64,000 nucleotides of DNA from Bradysia coprophila. Its lineage: Eukaryota; Arthropoda; Insecta; Diptera; Sciaridae. The stretch covers positions 906,190-970,189 of the forward strand of contig NW_023503584.1 of assembly GCF_014529535.1 (NCBI RefSeq), in the 5' to 3' direction. The notes beneath the pieces were generated by a model. That model had not been told where the DNA came from, ran no database searches, and was given only the letters and a program-made list of their open reading frames with translations. A program made the translations under genes and the position numbers. Shown here in pieces: positions 10,659 to 25,626 of this stretch (its first letter is position 1; every line of letters begins with the position of its first letter).

Positions 10659-11366
10659 CAGGCCTCCCACACCTCCTAAAATTTCAAAAATCCTCCTAAA
10701 ACCTCCTAAATCTAATAAAACTCCTAAAATTAGACTTCGAAAATCTCAATAAACTTCCATAAATCAAGATCAATCCAATCATAACTTAAAAATTTCGCCT
10801 TCGTCGCTTTTCACTTTCAGGTCACAATAAAGCAATTGTTTTTGGAAATTCAGTAAATGTTAGTGTTGGTTTATCCTGGATTCAGATACTGCCAATACAC
10901 ATGATTTTTGTGACATAATTTTCTTAGAAAAACAATTTGGAAGAGTCTCACTCATTTTTAAATTAACAATCCGTTTTATTTAGTTCTAAACATTTTCGGT
11001 GAGTACAGTGGCGATAGCTCGATCAAATTGTAATATATTGTGAAAAGATTTCCTGCCCTGAATTCCATTCGGAATTACCTTTCAAATTAGCTATCGCAAT
11101 CACACATCGACTCAGTCACAATTTGTCAAAGTTAAACTTTTGTATGACGAGACAAACATCTCAAACAATCCAACTTTCTCGTTACAAGTAATAGAAATAG
11201 CCACTGTAAAAGGAAAAATATGAATTTTATACAAGAAATAAGGACTTATCAGCATTCCTACAATGATGAATTTATCACGAAAGCTCCTAAAAATCTCCTA
11301 AGACCTAAGACTAAAAACCTCCTAAAACTCATAAAATAGGAGGATTTTTAAAGCGTGGGAGACCTG
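10659..11366. mobile_element. 708-bp non-autonomous DNA element, 6-bp duplication
   Basis: The ends are CAGGCCTCCCAC and GTGGGAGACCTG, inverted repeats with one difference, flanked by AATTCC on both sides (10653-10658 and 11367-11372). The uninterrupted repeat copy 1 has AATTAAGG at this place. Inside, the first and last hundred bases carry repeated CCTCCTAAAA words. No transposase frame is seen. I cannot assign the superfamily from a 6-base duplication alone. Confidence 0.8.
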
Positions 11367-11559
11367 AATTCCGGATTCCAAATATCCAAGTTTGAGGGTC
11401 GTTGGAGTTAAGGGGGGAAGTCAAAGTTAATGTAAATATGTTCCTTAATTTTTTTTTTATTTTGAAGTAGAGGACTTGCATCACGCCCGCTTACTAACGT
11501 ACAAAACGCAAACTTTCGACTCGAAATTTCACTCAATGAAAACAATTTTATTCCAAAAT

Positions 11560-12314
11560 TCATCGTTCCATAATTTCATAAACTTTACGTGCTAAATCCT
11601 TTCGTCGAGTGTTGATCAGTGCGGTGCTAATTTTGTTGACGTATGTGACTTCATTACAAGATTCCTTCTCAAATTCTTCGAAGATTTTATCAACTTTTCG
11701 GGCAACTTCGGTCTGTTCTCTATCGATGGCGTCCAGGCGGCCTTGCTTAACACGCAAGTGTCTTCCGAATTCCCACAATTTGTTTCCAATTTCGGTCCGT
11801 ATGAGGTCGATTATTTGGAACTTTTTATCCGCCTAAAAACAGATGACAATTTTGTGCGACTCGTTCGTCATGGAACTTAGATCAACTTACGAATCGTTCA
11901 TCCGAGGATGGATTAATATGATTTCCCTGTGGCATTGAATCAATTCTGTCAGCTAATCTTAGTCTCGCTGAAGAATTTTTTTTTATTCAGTTAATAAACC
12001 GCTGAGGCTGATAAATTCCAAAGTTTCGTGAACTCACCATACTCGTTGAAGCCTGTAAAGCTTCCGTTTGTAGATTGGAATAAATATCTCGAAAATGCAT
12101 CGTCATGTGTGCTGATCTCATCGCGATTGTTCAATTTGTACTTATCCAGATCGGAATCTTTGATTTGACATTCTTTCCACAGATATTTGAACAACTCATA
12201 TTTCGTGTCAACACAAGCGAGTCGTCGCGGAGAGATTCTTTTACCGAACATGATTTGCAATTTGTCCAAGCTAAGATCTTGCCACGTTCTGGGTTCATTT
12301 GCTGGTAAATCCAT
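11560..12314 (-). CDS. Fadd: FADD-like death-domain adaptor
   Basis: Three exons on the minus strand, 12314-12038, 11967-11891 and 11832-11560, splice in frame to 208 residues. Residues about 118-205 read as a death domain: an IIDLIRTEIG helix, then LWEFGRHL with the conserved Trp, GRLDAIDRE, KVDKIFEEFEKES and a final STALINTRRKDLARKVYEIM helix. The first 85 residues (LDKLQIMFGKRI, YELFKYLWKE) look like a divergent death-effector-type domain. DED plus C-terminal DD at this length is the FADD layout. In flies FADD links Imd to the caspase Dredd in the antibacterial IMD pathway in the cytoplasm. Imd itself also has a C-terminal death domain but no DED, so it is the main alternative. An upstream in-frame ATG at 12419 exists; I prefer 12314, directly before the domain. 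Confidence 0.65.
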
Positions 12315-13104
12315 AGTTTTTGAGTTAAACTTGTAGAAACGTAAATAAACAACAAAGTCTGTGTCTGAGCACCTGACAGTTTGTTGTTGACGTTCTTGAC
12401 ATTGCATAGTATAGGGCAAACGATGTTTCCCGATAGTATAGGGTAAACTATGTAATGCAGACGTGGTTTTGGGTCTTTTGGATCGTTTACGAAGTCAAAT
12501 GAAATTGACAAAGCCTAGGGAGGTAACGTAATACCTACCGAAATCAGGCACATTTTCCCATAGAGTTATACTCGAGAGGTGACATGGTGATGCTAATAAT
12601 AATAATAATAAAAATAAAAAATTTTGTACCGAATGGGAAAAATTTCCCGGGAGCAATGCTCCCGTGCTCCCTATGATTTTCCATAAGCGGCTACGTAGTC
12701 GTGCGGAGTGTCGTTGGAACGGTAAAAAAAACTTTCGGGCAGATAGGGGTCTTATTGGGTTTAAAATTCACCTACAGTGAGATATGACCAGTTGACAATA
12801 AGGGGAAACGTTGGTTACTTCGGCGTTTTCTCTAATTGCTGCTGGCTTTCCAACGACACCATGCATGGGTACGGGTAGTGACATGGGTACGATGAATGTA
12901 CCTTTGAAGTGTTTTCGACGGAATCCCCCATAGTTGATTTACAGATTTTCGATTCGTGACTGACCATATGGTACTCTTAGGTCATGACAGAAAATTCGAC
13001 AACAAAATAGAAGACGATGACGTTTCATCTTCACTTCATCTTTTGTATATTAAATCTCCGGGACTCACAATAACAATTATTGTTTATCATCAATATCAGC
13101 CAGT
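12315..13104. other. Divergent intergenic spacer
   Basis: It lies between the starts of the FADD-like gene (minus) and the zinc-finger gene (plus) and probably holds both promoters. I see an imperfect AAT repeat at 12595-12625 and no coding exon. No TATA-like box stands out. Confidence 0.45.
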
Positions 13105-17396
<4,292 letters not shown>

Positions 17397-17574
17397 CTAA
17401 AGAGAGGGAATGTTGTTGTGATGTTTGATTGATACAGAATTTCAGCTCAATCGAAAGTCCTTAAAACGACCGATAATTTCCATAAATTCAATCCCTTTAA
17501 TGAGGTGACGGTTTTCATTACAAAAAGTCAATTCGAACTTACACTTTATGCTTCTTAACCGTAATATTTCTAAA

Positions 17575-20500
17575 TCATGCCAAATGTGACAAATCATCCA
17601 GTTCCGGTGGTGGTACATCCTGCCCGACGAATATCGGTCGCGAGCCTCCAATTGGCGTCTAAAAAACAGAAGAAGAAACAGTCAGTACAATGAGTAACAC
17701 CGGCAAATTTCGCTTATGTACCACAGCCGAACTCTGTTGTGCCTGCTGTTGACTACTTGGAGGATTTACTATTACAATTTTTGGATTTTGTTGAACTTTT
17801 TGCACCTGGATATTTTGCGGTAGATTGATTGTGTTGATTGTGGTTGGATTGGGGTATTTGATAGCTCCGGACAGGCCTGTAGGTAGAACCGTTGTTGGTG
17901 TAGTCGGTTGTGGAGTGGCCGGACGTTGAGTGACAATGACAAATTTCTGCTGCTGTGCTGGTTGAGCAGCTGGTCGCTGTGCATTTGTATTTATAGTCGC
18001 TGTTGTATTACTGCAAAGAAAGTCTTTTGTTATTTTAAGCGATAGTTTGCGTGCAATTCGAAGTAGCGTGTCAGTTAGACGCATCAGAGCTAAGACTCTA
18101 TTTCAAAATTGGTTTAACCGAGTAAACATCATTATTGGAGATTAGCAGGACGAGGATTTTCGAGACCCGACCCGACTCGAACCAAGCTCAGAACTATTGA
18201 GCTGAATGACAAACCCTTTTACTTATCGTCAAACTTCTAATACCTATGTTCGTTGAATACAGGTAAAATTGTCTTGCGAGAACCTTGGCAGTAGAGTGTA
18301 GAGTGGAGTGTCATTTATAGCTGTTCTTTCAATTGCTTATGGCTCAGTTACATCAGGAAATGCACCGACATAAGCAATAGAAAACCACTCACTCGTGATA
18401 GATTATCTCCAGCTCCCTGTACTTCCGTTGTTAGGTCAATTTCCCGGTTTTCAGTAGGAAGTCATTGAGGCGTTTTCCATCCAAAGATGGCCAATCCCGA
18501 GGGGTCACCGACTTCCAGGGATTATTTGAGATAATTTTGAAGTCGGTGACCCCTCTCCAATTTCTCAGGATAAGTACACTGGTCTCAGCGGCTAGTCCAC
18601 AAGAACAGTTAGGATCGATCGACTGATCTATTGTGTGGATATGATGACCTGTGACATCGAACATAAACGAAAAATGTGATTAGATGTTCTGCAACACCCA
18701 GACGTTCTCTTGAATTCCTTGAAAATAAAGCTGTCTTTCATTTGTCATTTGTTTTATGATTGATTTCTTTGTATAAAACAACGTTCGATAGAGCTCAACA
18801 TTTTTTGTCGTTAATACCCATAACAGATGCCTGCAGAAGAACAATGTGAAGCATTATGGTTTTCATACAACTGTTGACTCTAAGTGAGTTGACTATGTCT
18901 ATGTTGACTATGAATTTATGTACAAGACCTTGAAAGTCATCTACACACATAAAAAGTAAATATTTTAACGGCGCTGCGATACCGTTTAGATTATATAAAC
19001 GCGTATCAGTGGTGAATTATACCTACAATCTATTGCTTTTACTAATACCACTATCATATAAGTCACTGGTGATTGTCACCGAAAACGCACCTAAGTGTCT
19101 CGATACTTGCATCCATTGATGACATTTTTAGTAAAATCAAAGGTTTTTCTTCAGTTTCCGCTGAAGAATGTAATGATATACCGTCATGCATTGCTTAAAA
19201 CAAATAGTAGGCAATTTGCTTCGACCGCGAACAGAGATCGGTTGGACTTAGAGGCCATCTGTAGGAGCGGACATATCCCGAAGAGATTTAATTTTGCTCG
19301 CGATGTATTCGACAGACATGTTGTAAGTCTTAGTACGGTTGGTTTGCTATATGAAACTTTAAGGGAAAGTGAAATGTGCGAATTCTATTTCATTTTAAAA
19401 GGTAGAGAGACCGTCTGCTACAGCTCTGTGGTTCGACAATGATACATCAGAGCATAAATTCACCTTTTCGGAATTGAAGAGGGAATCAGTTCGAGCAGCT
19501 GTGGCATTGGGAAATATTTTAGAATTGTCGGAACAGTCTAAATGTCATACATCTCCATACATTCTAGTAATTCTACCGCGAGTTCCAGGTATCCACATAT
19601 CCTTCGTGACTCATTTCCTATTGATTTGCAAATGCGAACAATATTTTCTGTAGAATGGTGGTTCCTACATCTAGCAGCAATTCGCATGGGAATAATTTTC
19701 TGTCCAGGAACGACTATGCTAACTTCGCAAGATATACAATATCGTCTAGAAGCATCCCAAGCAAAGGCGGTGATTACCGACTCAAAAAATATGTGGAAAA
19801 TAGACGAAGCTGTTAAGGGACTGAAAGAATCCAGTTCCTTCTCGCCACCCCTTTTGAGGAAAATTACCGTTTCACCGTCTCATGGCGACTTGCAAAACGA
19901 TTGGCTCAATTACGATGATTTAATTAGCAAAGTGAATGCCGATCAAGTTACCGATTTTAACGATGCAGACATGGACAGCGAATCAATAGCACAGATTTAT
20001 TTCACTTCTGGAACAACCGGAAAACCAAAAATGGTGGCACACTCGCAGGTATCGTACGGAATCGGTCATTACAAGACTTCGGCATTATTGGATCTAAAGC
20101 CGAATGACGTTAATTGGTGCATAGCAGACACTGGCTGGGCAAAATCGTCATATTCGAATTTCTTTGCGCCTTGGATCACTGGTTGCACAGTTTACATTCA
20201 TCAGATGGAACGATTTGAGGCTCGGAAAATTTTGGAAGTTTTGCATACAAAACCGATCACCACTTTCTGCGCCCCACCAACAATGTACAAAAGTTTGATT
20301 CAAATTCCCGACGAACACTTGTTTAGGTTTCACAGCATTCGATACTGTGTTGGGGGTGGTGAAGCTGTCGGTGCAGAGGTTGCCAAAGTGTGGAAGCAAA
20401 AAACAGGTTTGAATAAAACTTGAAAATCATCCCCCAGCCACAAGTAAATTAATCTCATCAACAGGAATTATCCTGCACGAATTGTACGGACAATCAGAGA

Positions 20501-23249
20501 TGACTGCCATAGGTAACATTGTGTGTTAATGTTGGTAATACAACAAATTTCTTGTTCCTATTTCAGGAGGATGGGCACCCGCAAGAGAAGGAAGCATGGG
20601 AATTCCGAATAAAGATCCTGGCTACGATGTCGTGGTAAGCAATCTTTCCAACAAATACGTCTAATTAGTCACTCCGACAAAAATCATTTTCAGATTATTG
20701 ATGACGAAGGAACTGAGGTTCCCCGAAACACGGAGGGAAATATCGCTTTACGCGTTAAACCGAATTGGCCTGTCGGACTGTTCAAAGGCTACATGAAAGG
20801 TGGACCGAACGGTCCCGAGTTCGATAAGGAAAAGAATGATTCGTGTTTCATTGGAGACTTTTACAACACCGGTGATCGGGCGTACATGGACAACGACGGA
20901 TCCATTTTTTATGTGGGCCGATCAGATGACGTTATTATTTCGGCTGGATACCGAATCGGTCAGAATTCCAATTTACGTCACACGGACAGCGAAAACTAAT
21001 TTCAATTTCTACTCAGGTCCGGTTGAAGTAGAGAGTGTCCTGCAAACTCATCCCGCAGTCGTTGAAAATGCAGCCGTTGCCAGTCCAGACGAGGTGCGTG
21101 GATCGATTGTGAAAGCTTTTATTGTACTCGCGGAGCAGTATAAGAATCACGATCAGAATCAATTAGTCGAAGAACTGCAAGCGTTTTTCAAGCGTGCAAC
21201 GGCCCCTTACAAATACCCGAGGAAAATTGAATTCGTCGAATCACTCCCGAAAACTATTAGCGGAAAAATTTTGAGAAGAGAACTGAAGAAGTCGGAGGAA
21301 GAGAAATACAAGCAAAAAAAGAGAAACGATTGATGGGCGAGGGTGGTAGAGCATCAAAATGTAGTCTGTACTTATTTTCGAACAAATAAATATTTTCAGG
21401 AAGAACCAAAGTTTTTTGAAAGAAGGGCGTGTCATGCATGGACGTCGTGCAAGAGCAATTTTAGTTGAGGATATTTAGATTGACCTTCGGCACAGATATG
21501 CGGTTGAAAAACCCACTTCGCATTGGATTTGGCTTGCCCAGTCACATAAAGCAAAAAGGTTAACATTTCACTTACATTCGTGACGTAATTTGCGGCTGAG
21601 CAGCCGACGTTAATCGTGACACTGTTGACGCCGTATTCGACGCATTCACTATCGAATTGGCCGAATTGTTTCCGCCTTGCGTTGTTGTTACGGGTGTTGG
21701 TGGTGCATTTCGAGCCTTGACCACAGCTTGATGAAGCGTCAGACCCAAGAATCCGTAATCACGCCTGCAAGTCATTAACGTTACACACAATATTCATCAA
21801 ACCATTTCAGTGTCACAAACTTGTATTCGTCGACGACATCCGGTGGATTGCGGATCGTCTTCAAGACCGGCGCACATTTCGTTTGTAGCATGGCTCTGAT
21901 GTGACCAGCTGCAATTTTGTCGGTGTTGCTAATGCTAGAACCCTGCAGCTGCGGTTCGATTCGATCCGAAATGAATTTCAGCCGAGGAACGATGAACACT
22001 TTGATCACTTCTGTACCCAATTCCGATAATCCGGCTACGGCACCGTACAGGGACGACAATTGTGTTTTGTCATTTTGCAACGCACTGCTGAAGAGGCGTG
22101 TCACTCTCGTTTGTAGATTATTGGTCGATGTGTTGAAGTTCTTGCAAATCTGTGCCATCAATCGCGATCCGAAGTCCCTCAGCGCCCAGTGATTGTCGAG
22201 TTCGGGTCTCATGCACAATTGCCTGGAAACGATGCACGTTGACACAGACGGAACGAATTCATGCAGCTGAAATGTTGAAAAAATAATTAATGATGAAACG
22301 CGGAACCTCCTACTTCTCCCACGAACTTACATATTTTTCCAAATACAGAGACGGATTGTCGATCAGTGCCTTTACCATTCGCATTAGATAAATGAGCAAA
22401 GCCAAATTGTTCTGGACTACGTTGACTTTAACCCCTTCAGCGATGAAGGTACACATTCTCGGTAACATTTCGTGAAGGCCAGGATCACAAGACAACGATT
22501 GTAACGCTTCGGCTCGACGTCCTTCGTCCGATCCCACACATGCTTCGGTTATTTCCTTGTAATACAATTGCTGTTCCACGGACAACTCATGAGTTGCCAG
22601 CTGCTTCACATGAACCGTTTCGATGTTCTTCAATTTATGAATCTTTCCAGTTGTTGGCTTGCCGGCCACATCTTTCGTCAGAGTTTGATCGAGTTTCTTG
22701 ATCGGATTCACTGAATCTTGAGCCTGTGACTCCTTCGATAAAGGTGGTGGATTCTCTGGAACGGTCGGTTGAATGCCGTCAACACAAAGCCAATGGGCTC
22801 GAAGGGACACTTCCAATGGAACTTTCGGCTGTGTCGTTTGAATGACTTCCGACAAGTCGACCTCTTTTTCTTCAATAAAGTGCAGTTCTCGTCCACCGCC
22901 GGAAGCAAAACGAAATGGAATAAAGTCATTGGCAACGAATCCGTACTGTGGTTCAATGTTCCTAACTTTCAGTGCATTGTCGATATCGACGATGGAGAGC
23001 TTTTGTCGCTTTGCGTGATGCATAAACTTGGCAGCGTCTTGAACGATTTGCTTCAATTTGAACGAAACATCATCCGCCAACTCCTTGGCTGCATCGTCGG
23101 GTAGAGCTCCCAGACCGATACTTTCCGCTTGAGAGCATAAACATACAAATTAACCTATGAATCGGCTTAATTGGAATACGCTTACCGATGACTTTCATAG
23201 ATTCCACGGACAGTGTGGTCCCGTACAAACTTTCAGGATCACTGCTCAT
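17575..23249 (-). CDS. Taf6: TAF6, TFIID subunit 6
   Basis: Six exons on minus: 23249-23186, 23127-22331, 22266-21785, 21764-21576, 18010-17722 and 17658-17575. They splice in frame to 634 residues, in the normal range for the family. TAF6 pairs with TAF9 through histone folds inside TFIID at core promoters. Residues about 22-80 are the histone fold ([20 protein letters not shown], then [14 protein letters not shown] and ALKVRN). The middle, about 200-455, is the HEAT-repeat domain ([16 protein letters not shown]). The C-terminal region is low in complexity and rich in Q, P and T, ending ELDDLSHLA. Intron 4 (18011-21575) is 3.6 kb long and hosts a complete acyl-CoA synthetase gene on the opposite strand. 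An in-frame TTG lies upstream of the ATG and is not needed. Confidence 0.95.
18011..19118. other. TAF6 intron 4, part left of the nested gene
   Basis: Non-coding. It contains a hairpin (18498-18556) in which GGGGTCACCGACTTC pairs with GAAGTCGGTGACCCC across a loop of about 29 bases. It also probably contains the promoter of the nested acyl-CoA synthetase gene. I see no further exons. Confidence 0.6.
18498..18556. repeat. Hairpin in TAF6 intron 4
   Basis: A 15-base perfect stem (GGGGTCACCGACTTC with its complement) is separated by about 29 bases. Target duplications were not found. It may be the core of a small foldback element or a structured intron segment. Confidence 0.6.
19119..21333 (+). 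CDS. Mitochondrial medium-chain acyl-CoA synthetase (ACSM-type)
   Basis: Seven exons: 19119-19322, 19402-19588, 19654-20406, 20465-20512, 20567-20634, 20694-20958 and 21017-21333. The frame closes to 613 residues. The enzyme activates medium-chain fatty acids to acyl-CoA via an acyl-AMP. Visible motifs: the AMP-binding P-loop [11 protein letters not shown] near residue 246, the A5-type motif [19 protein letters not shown] near the hinge, and the C-terminal [13 protein letters not shown] with the catalytic lysine. The N-terminus is basic and amphipathic ([20 protein letters not shown]), as expected for a mitochondrial presequence. The intron after exon 6 uses a weaker donor (GTCAGA). AATAAA at 21385-21390 is a likely polyadenylation signal. 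The whole gene sits antisense in TAF6 intron 4. Confidence 0.92.
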
Positions 23250-23666
23250 ATCGAATAATTTTGACTGCAACAGAGGCAGGACAATTGTTTTACTGCATAT
23301 ACAAATAAATTGTAATTTTTACGGGGCTAGCTTGTTGTGTTGTCAAATTGACACATATAGTTCCACAATGCGTCGCAAGAGGTCTTCTCGTCTTACAATT
23401 TAGCAGTGCTGTCAGTATTTAGTTGAACTTATTGTTCATGTTTTGATTTCTTTGCTGCCACGGCTGTATATGGAAATGTCGATGTAGATATATGCGGATG
23501 ACAGACATCGCACACATCACACTTAATAATAGACTGTTATGATCAGAGCGAGAAAACCGAAGACTAGTTATTATAACTTGCCTTGGGGTACCTGTCAAAA
23601 TATCTCTTTCTCTTTCATCATAACACTCTATATAACGGATTTTAATACAAAAGTTCCCCTATGTAG

Positions 23667-24118
23667 CAGACATGAGTCGGTTATCCGAAAAACCGAAAAT
23701 TTCGGATCGGTTTTGACCGAACCGAATACTTCGGTTCGGTTATGACCGAACCGAAACTTCCGGTTCGGTTTTGACCGAACCGAAAACTTCGGTTTTGACA
23801 CTAAACAAGTTAAAATAAAGCTTAACTCGTCGATATCAATTAATTTCGTCATAAACTAACCGAAAATAAGTTAATTGAGTCATTGCATAGAGTTGGTATT
23901 GAAATAAAGATTGAGTCAATTACATCTGAGTTTTTTTGTAGAGCACACCCACCCATTGAATGACTTAATTATCTTAAATTCGGTTAGTTCATGACGAAAA
24001 TAACTAATTTCGACGAGTTAAGCTTTATTTTAACTTGTTTCATGTCAAAACCGAAGTTTTCGGTTCGGTCAAAACCGATCCGAAATTTTCGGTTTTTCGG
24101 ATAACCGACTCATGTCTG
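23667..24118. mobile_element. 452-bp hAT MITE with GGTTCGGT-type internal repeats
   Basis: The ends CAGACATGAGTCGG and CCGACTCATGTCTG are flanked by a perfect 8-base duplication CTATGTAG (23659-23666 and 24119-24126), the hAT signature. The arms are about 200 bases long and contain tandem units built on CCGAACCGAAAACTTCGGTT, more units on the left than on the right. There is no coding capacity. The perfect duplication suggests a fairly recent insertion. Confidence 0.9.
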
Positions 24119-24469
24119 CTATGTAGGCTCCAAAATTAAAATATCATGAAAAACTCTCTTGACAGATGTCAGGTATTTTTGACGTTTAGCTTTCATGAAT
24201 TTTCAACATTTCTTTCGCAAAGGCTTCTTAATATTGAAGCGTAATTACGCTAAATAATCTAAGTTTTTCCATCACTAAATATATCGATTCTTTGGTCGAT
24301 TTAAAAAAGTGAACCGAAAAATACATTTCAACGCTTCCTTGTATGAAAATGACGCTGCGTTAGAAAGACTTGCGTGAGAAAGATTTTGAATTTCGACTGC
24401 ACTTACGGCGTGAATATCTTAATTTTGAAGAAAAACATTGAAAATGTCAAAAGACGTTCTTATATTTAA

Positions 24470-24580
24470 CCAATGAATGTACATATCAGGTGTGGCTGAT
24501 TCTTCAAAATCTGTTGATTTTTCTTGAACGCACTCATTATTTTTATCAAAATAATATGAAAATGGATGCGTTAGAATCCG
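24470..24580 (+). repeat. Dispersed repeat R2, copy 1
   Basis: Shared with 41259-41365: AATGAATGTACATA, then GATTCTT-AAAATCTGT-GATTT and CGCACTCATTATTTTT-TCA and AAATAATATGAAAATGG-TGCGTT. Same orientation in both places, about 85 percent alike by eye. Ends and class are unknown. Confidence 0.7.
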
Positions 24581-24954
24581 TTTTTAAAATCCTTAATTTA
24601 ACGCACTAGATGATTATCGTTACGAAGAAGTTGTGGTGAATTTTATTATATTCAAACTATCAGTGCTGGTTGGTGTATACCAGACCTCCTCAAGTATTCA
24701 CAATTGGCTACAATACTTTGCTGAATATAGAGCAGTAGGTAAACGTTGTACTCTAACTATGAAATATACTTGAATTTACTTCCGTCATTGTATTAAACTA
24801 AACTAGATGTGTTTCATTCATCCATTCTTCTACAAATTACCAAAAAGTTTATAATAACGATGGCATTGTTCCAATATGTATTACCGATCGTTAGATAACA
24901 AAAGCAGATAAGACCCAGTAAATACTGAAGGTAAGGGCAGTTACATACAATGCA

Positions 24955-25139
24955 CAAGGCTGTAAACTTTAGGGAGGTCACGCAGATCGCCATTTTATTA
25001 AATACGCGGGAACACACCTTTTCCATACAAACAAATTCACCAAATTGAATTTGTATGGCCGGGTGAATTTTTTGTATGAAACGTGGTGTGTAACCCGCGT
25101 ATCTGCATCTGCGTGACCTCCCCAAAGTATACAGCCTTG
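24955..25139. mobile_element. 185-bp MITE
   Basis: Inverted ends CAAGGCTGTAAACTTTAGGG and CCCCAAAGTATACAGCCTTG, continuing inward through GAGGTCACGCAGAT. Its CAAGG start resembles the 3152-3373 family. I see no clear target duplication, so it is older or was rearranged. A right-end remnant of the same family is at 2909-2963. Confidence 0.75.
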
Positions 25140-25279
25140 GTTACACACGGATTTCCACTTTCAAGTGAATTTAGTTTCGTTTTGTTGCACACATATTGAA
25201 TTCCACACAAAATTAGCAGGTGTAACAACATTGGTAACAAGAAAACATGATGACGGCAACATTACAAAAAAGAATTCAC

Positions 25280-25468
25280 CTGAAAGTTGGAATCCACAAT
25301 TTCTCTGATCCGCTGCATTACCTTCACTGTTTATATAGTTTGGATCTATCACCAATGCACGACGCTGCGCTTGATTTGTGTTTGACCTCACGGCATGAAT
25401 AGGATTTATAAAAACTGAAGGTAATGAATCGGATGGTAATAATCGAACGTTATTAGTTTTGGGTTTAC
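25280..25468 (-). CDS. Possible orphan coding exon, unknown
   Basis: On the minus strand a 189-base stretch between an acceptor (ACGCTAG before 25468) and a donor (CAG|GTGAAT at 25280) is open and codon-like: residues such as NNVRLLPSDSLPSVFINPIH and then a lone cysteine near the end. Both ends have the same phase, so it could be a cassette exon. No partner exons were found nearby and no family is recognised. Chance remains possible. Confidence 0.3.
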
Positions 25469-25626
25469 CTAGCGTTAAAAATAATTCCATTTACCAATAT
25501 TTCCATCTAATTGGTACCAATTTGATGATAATAACGGTAGCGAGAATTAAAATATTTGTAAAAGGAAAAATTCCGATGGTCGTCGATCAACCAAGGCATC
25601 AGAACAGTCGGAGCGTTTGCTGCGAC

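Larger units (their letters stand above)
10146..11501 (+). repeat. Dispersed repeat family R1, copy 2, carrying two insertions
   Basis: This is the same sequence as copy 1 (4380-4800), but interrupted by a 182-bp element (10296-10477) and a 708-bp element (10659-11366). After the second insertion the match resumes at GGATTCCAAATATCCAA and runs beyond copy 1's end to CGCCCGCTTACTAACGTAC at 11501. That end is also found, inverted, at 44332 (copy 3). Confidence 0.8.

Noticed and set aside
22769-23104. Plus-strand frame opposite TAF6 exon 2
   Set aside because: Shadow of the histone-fold coding sequence.
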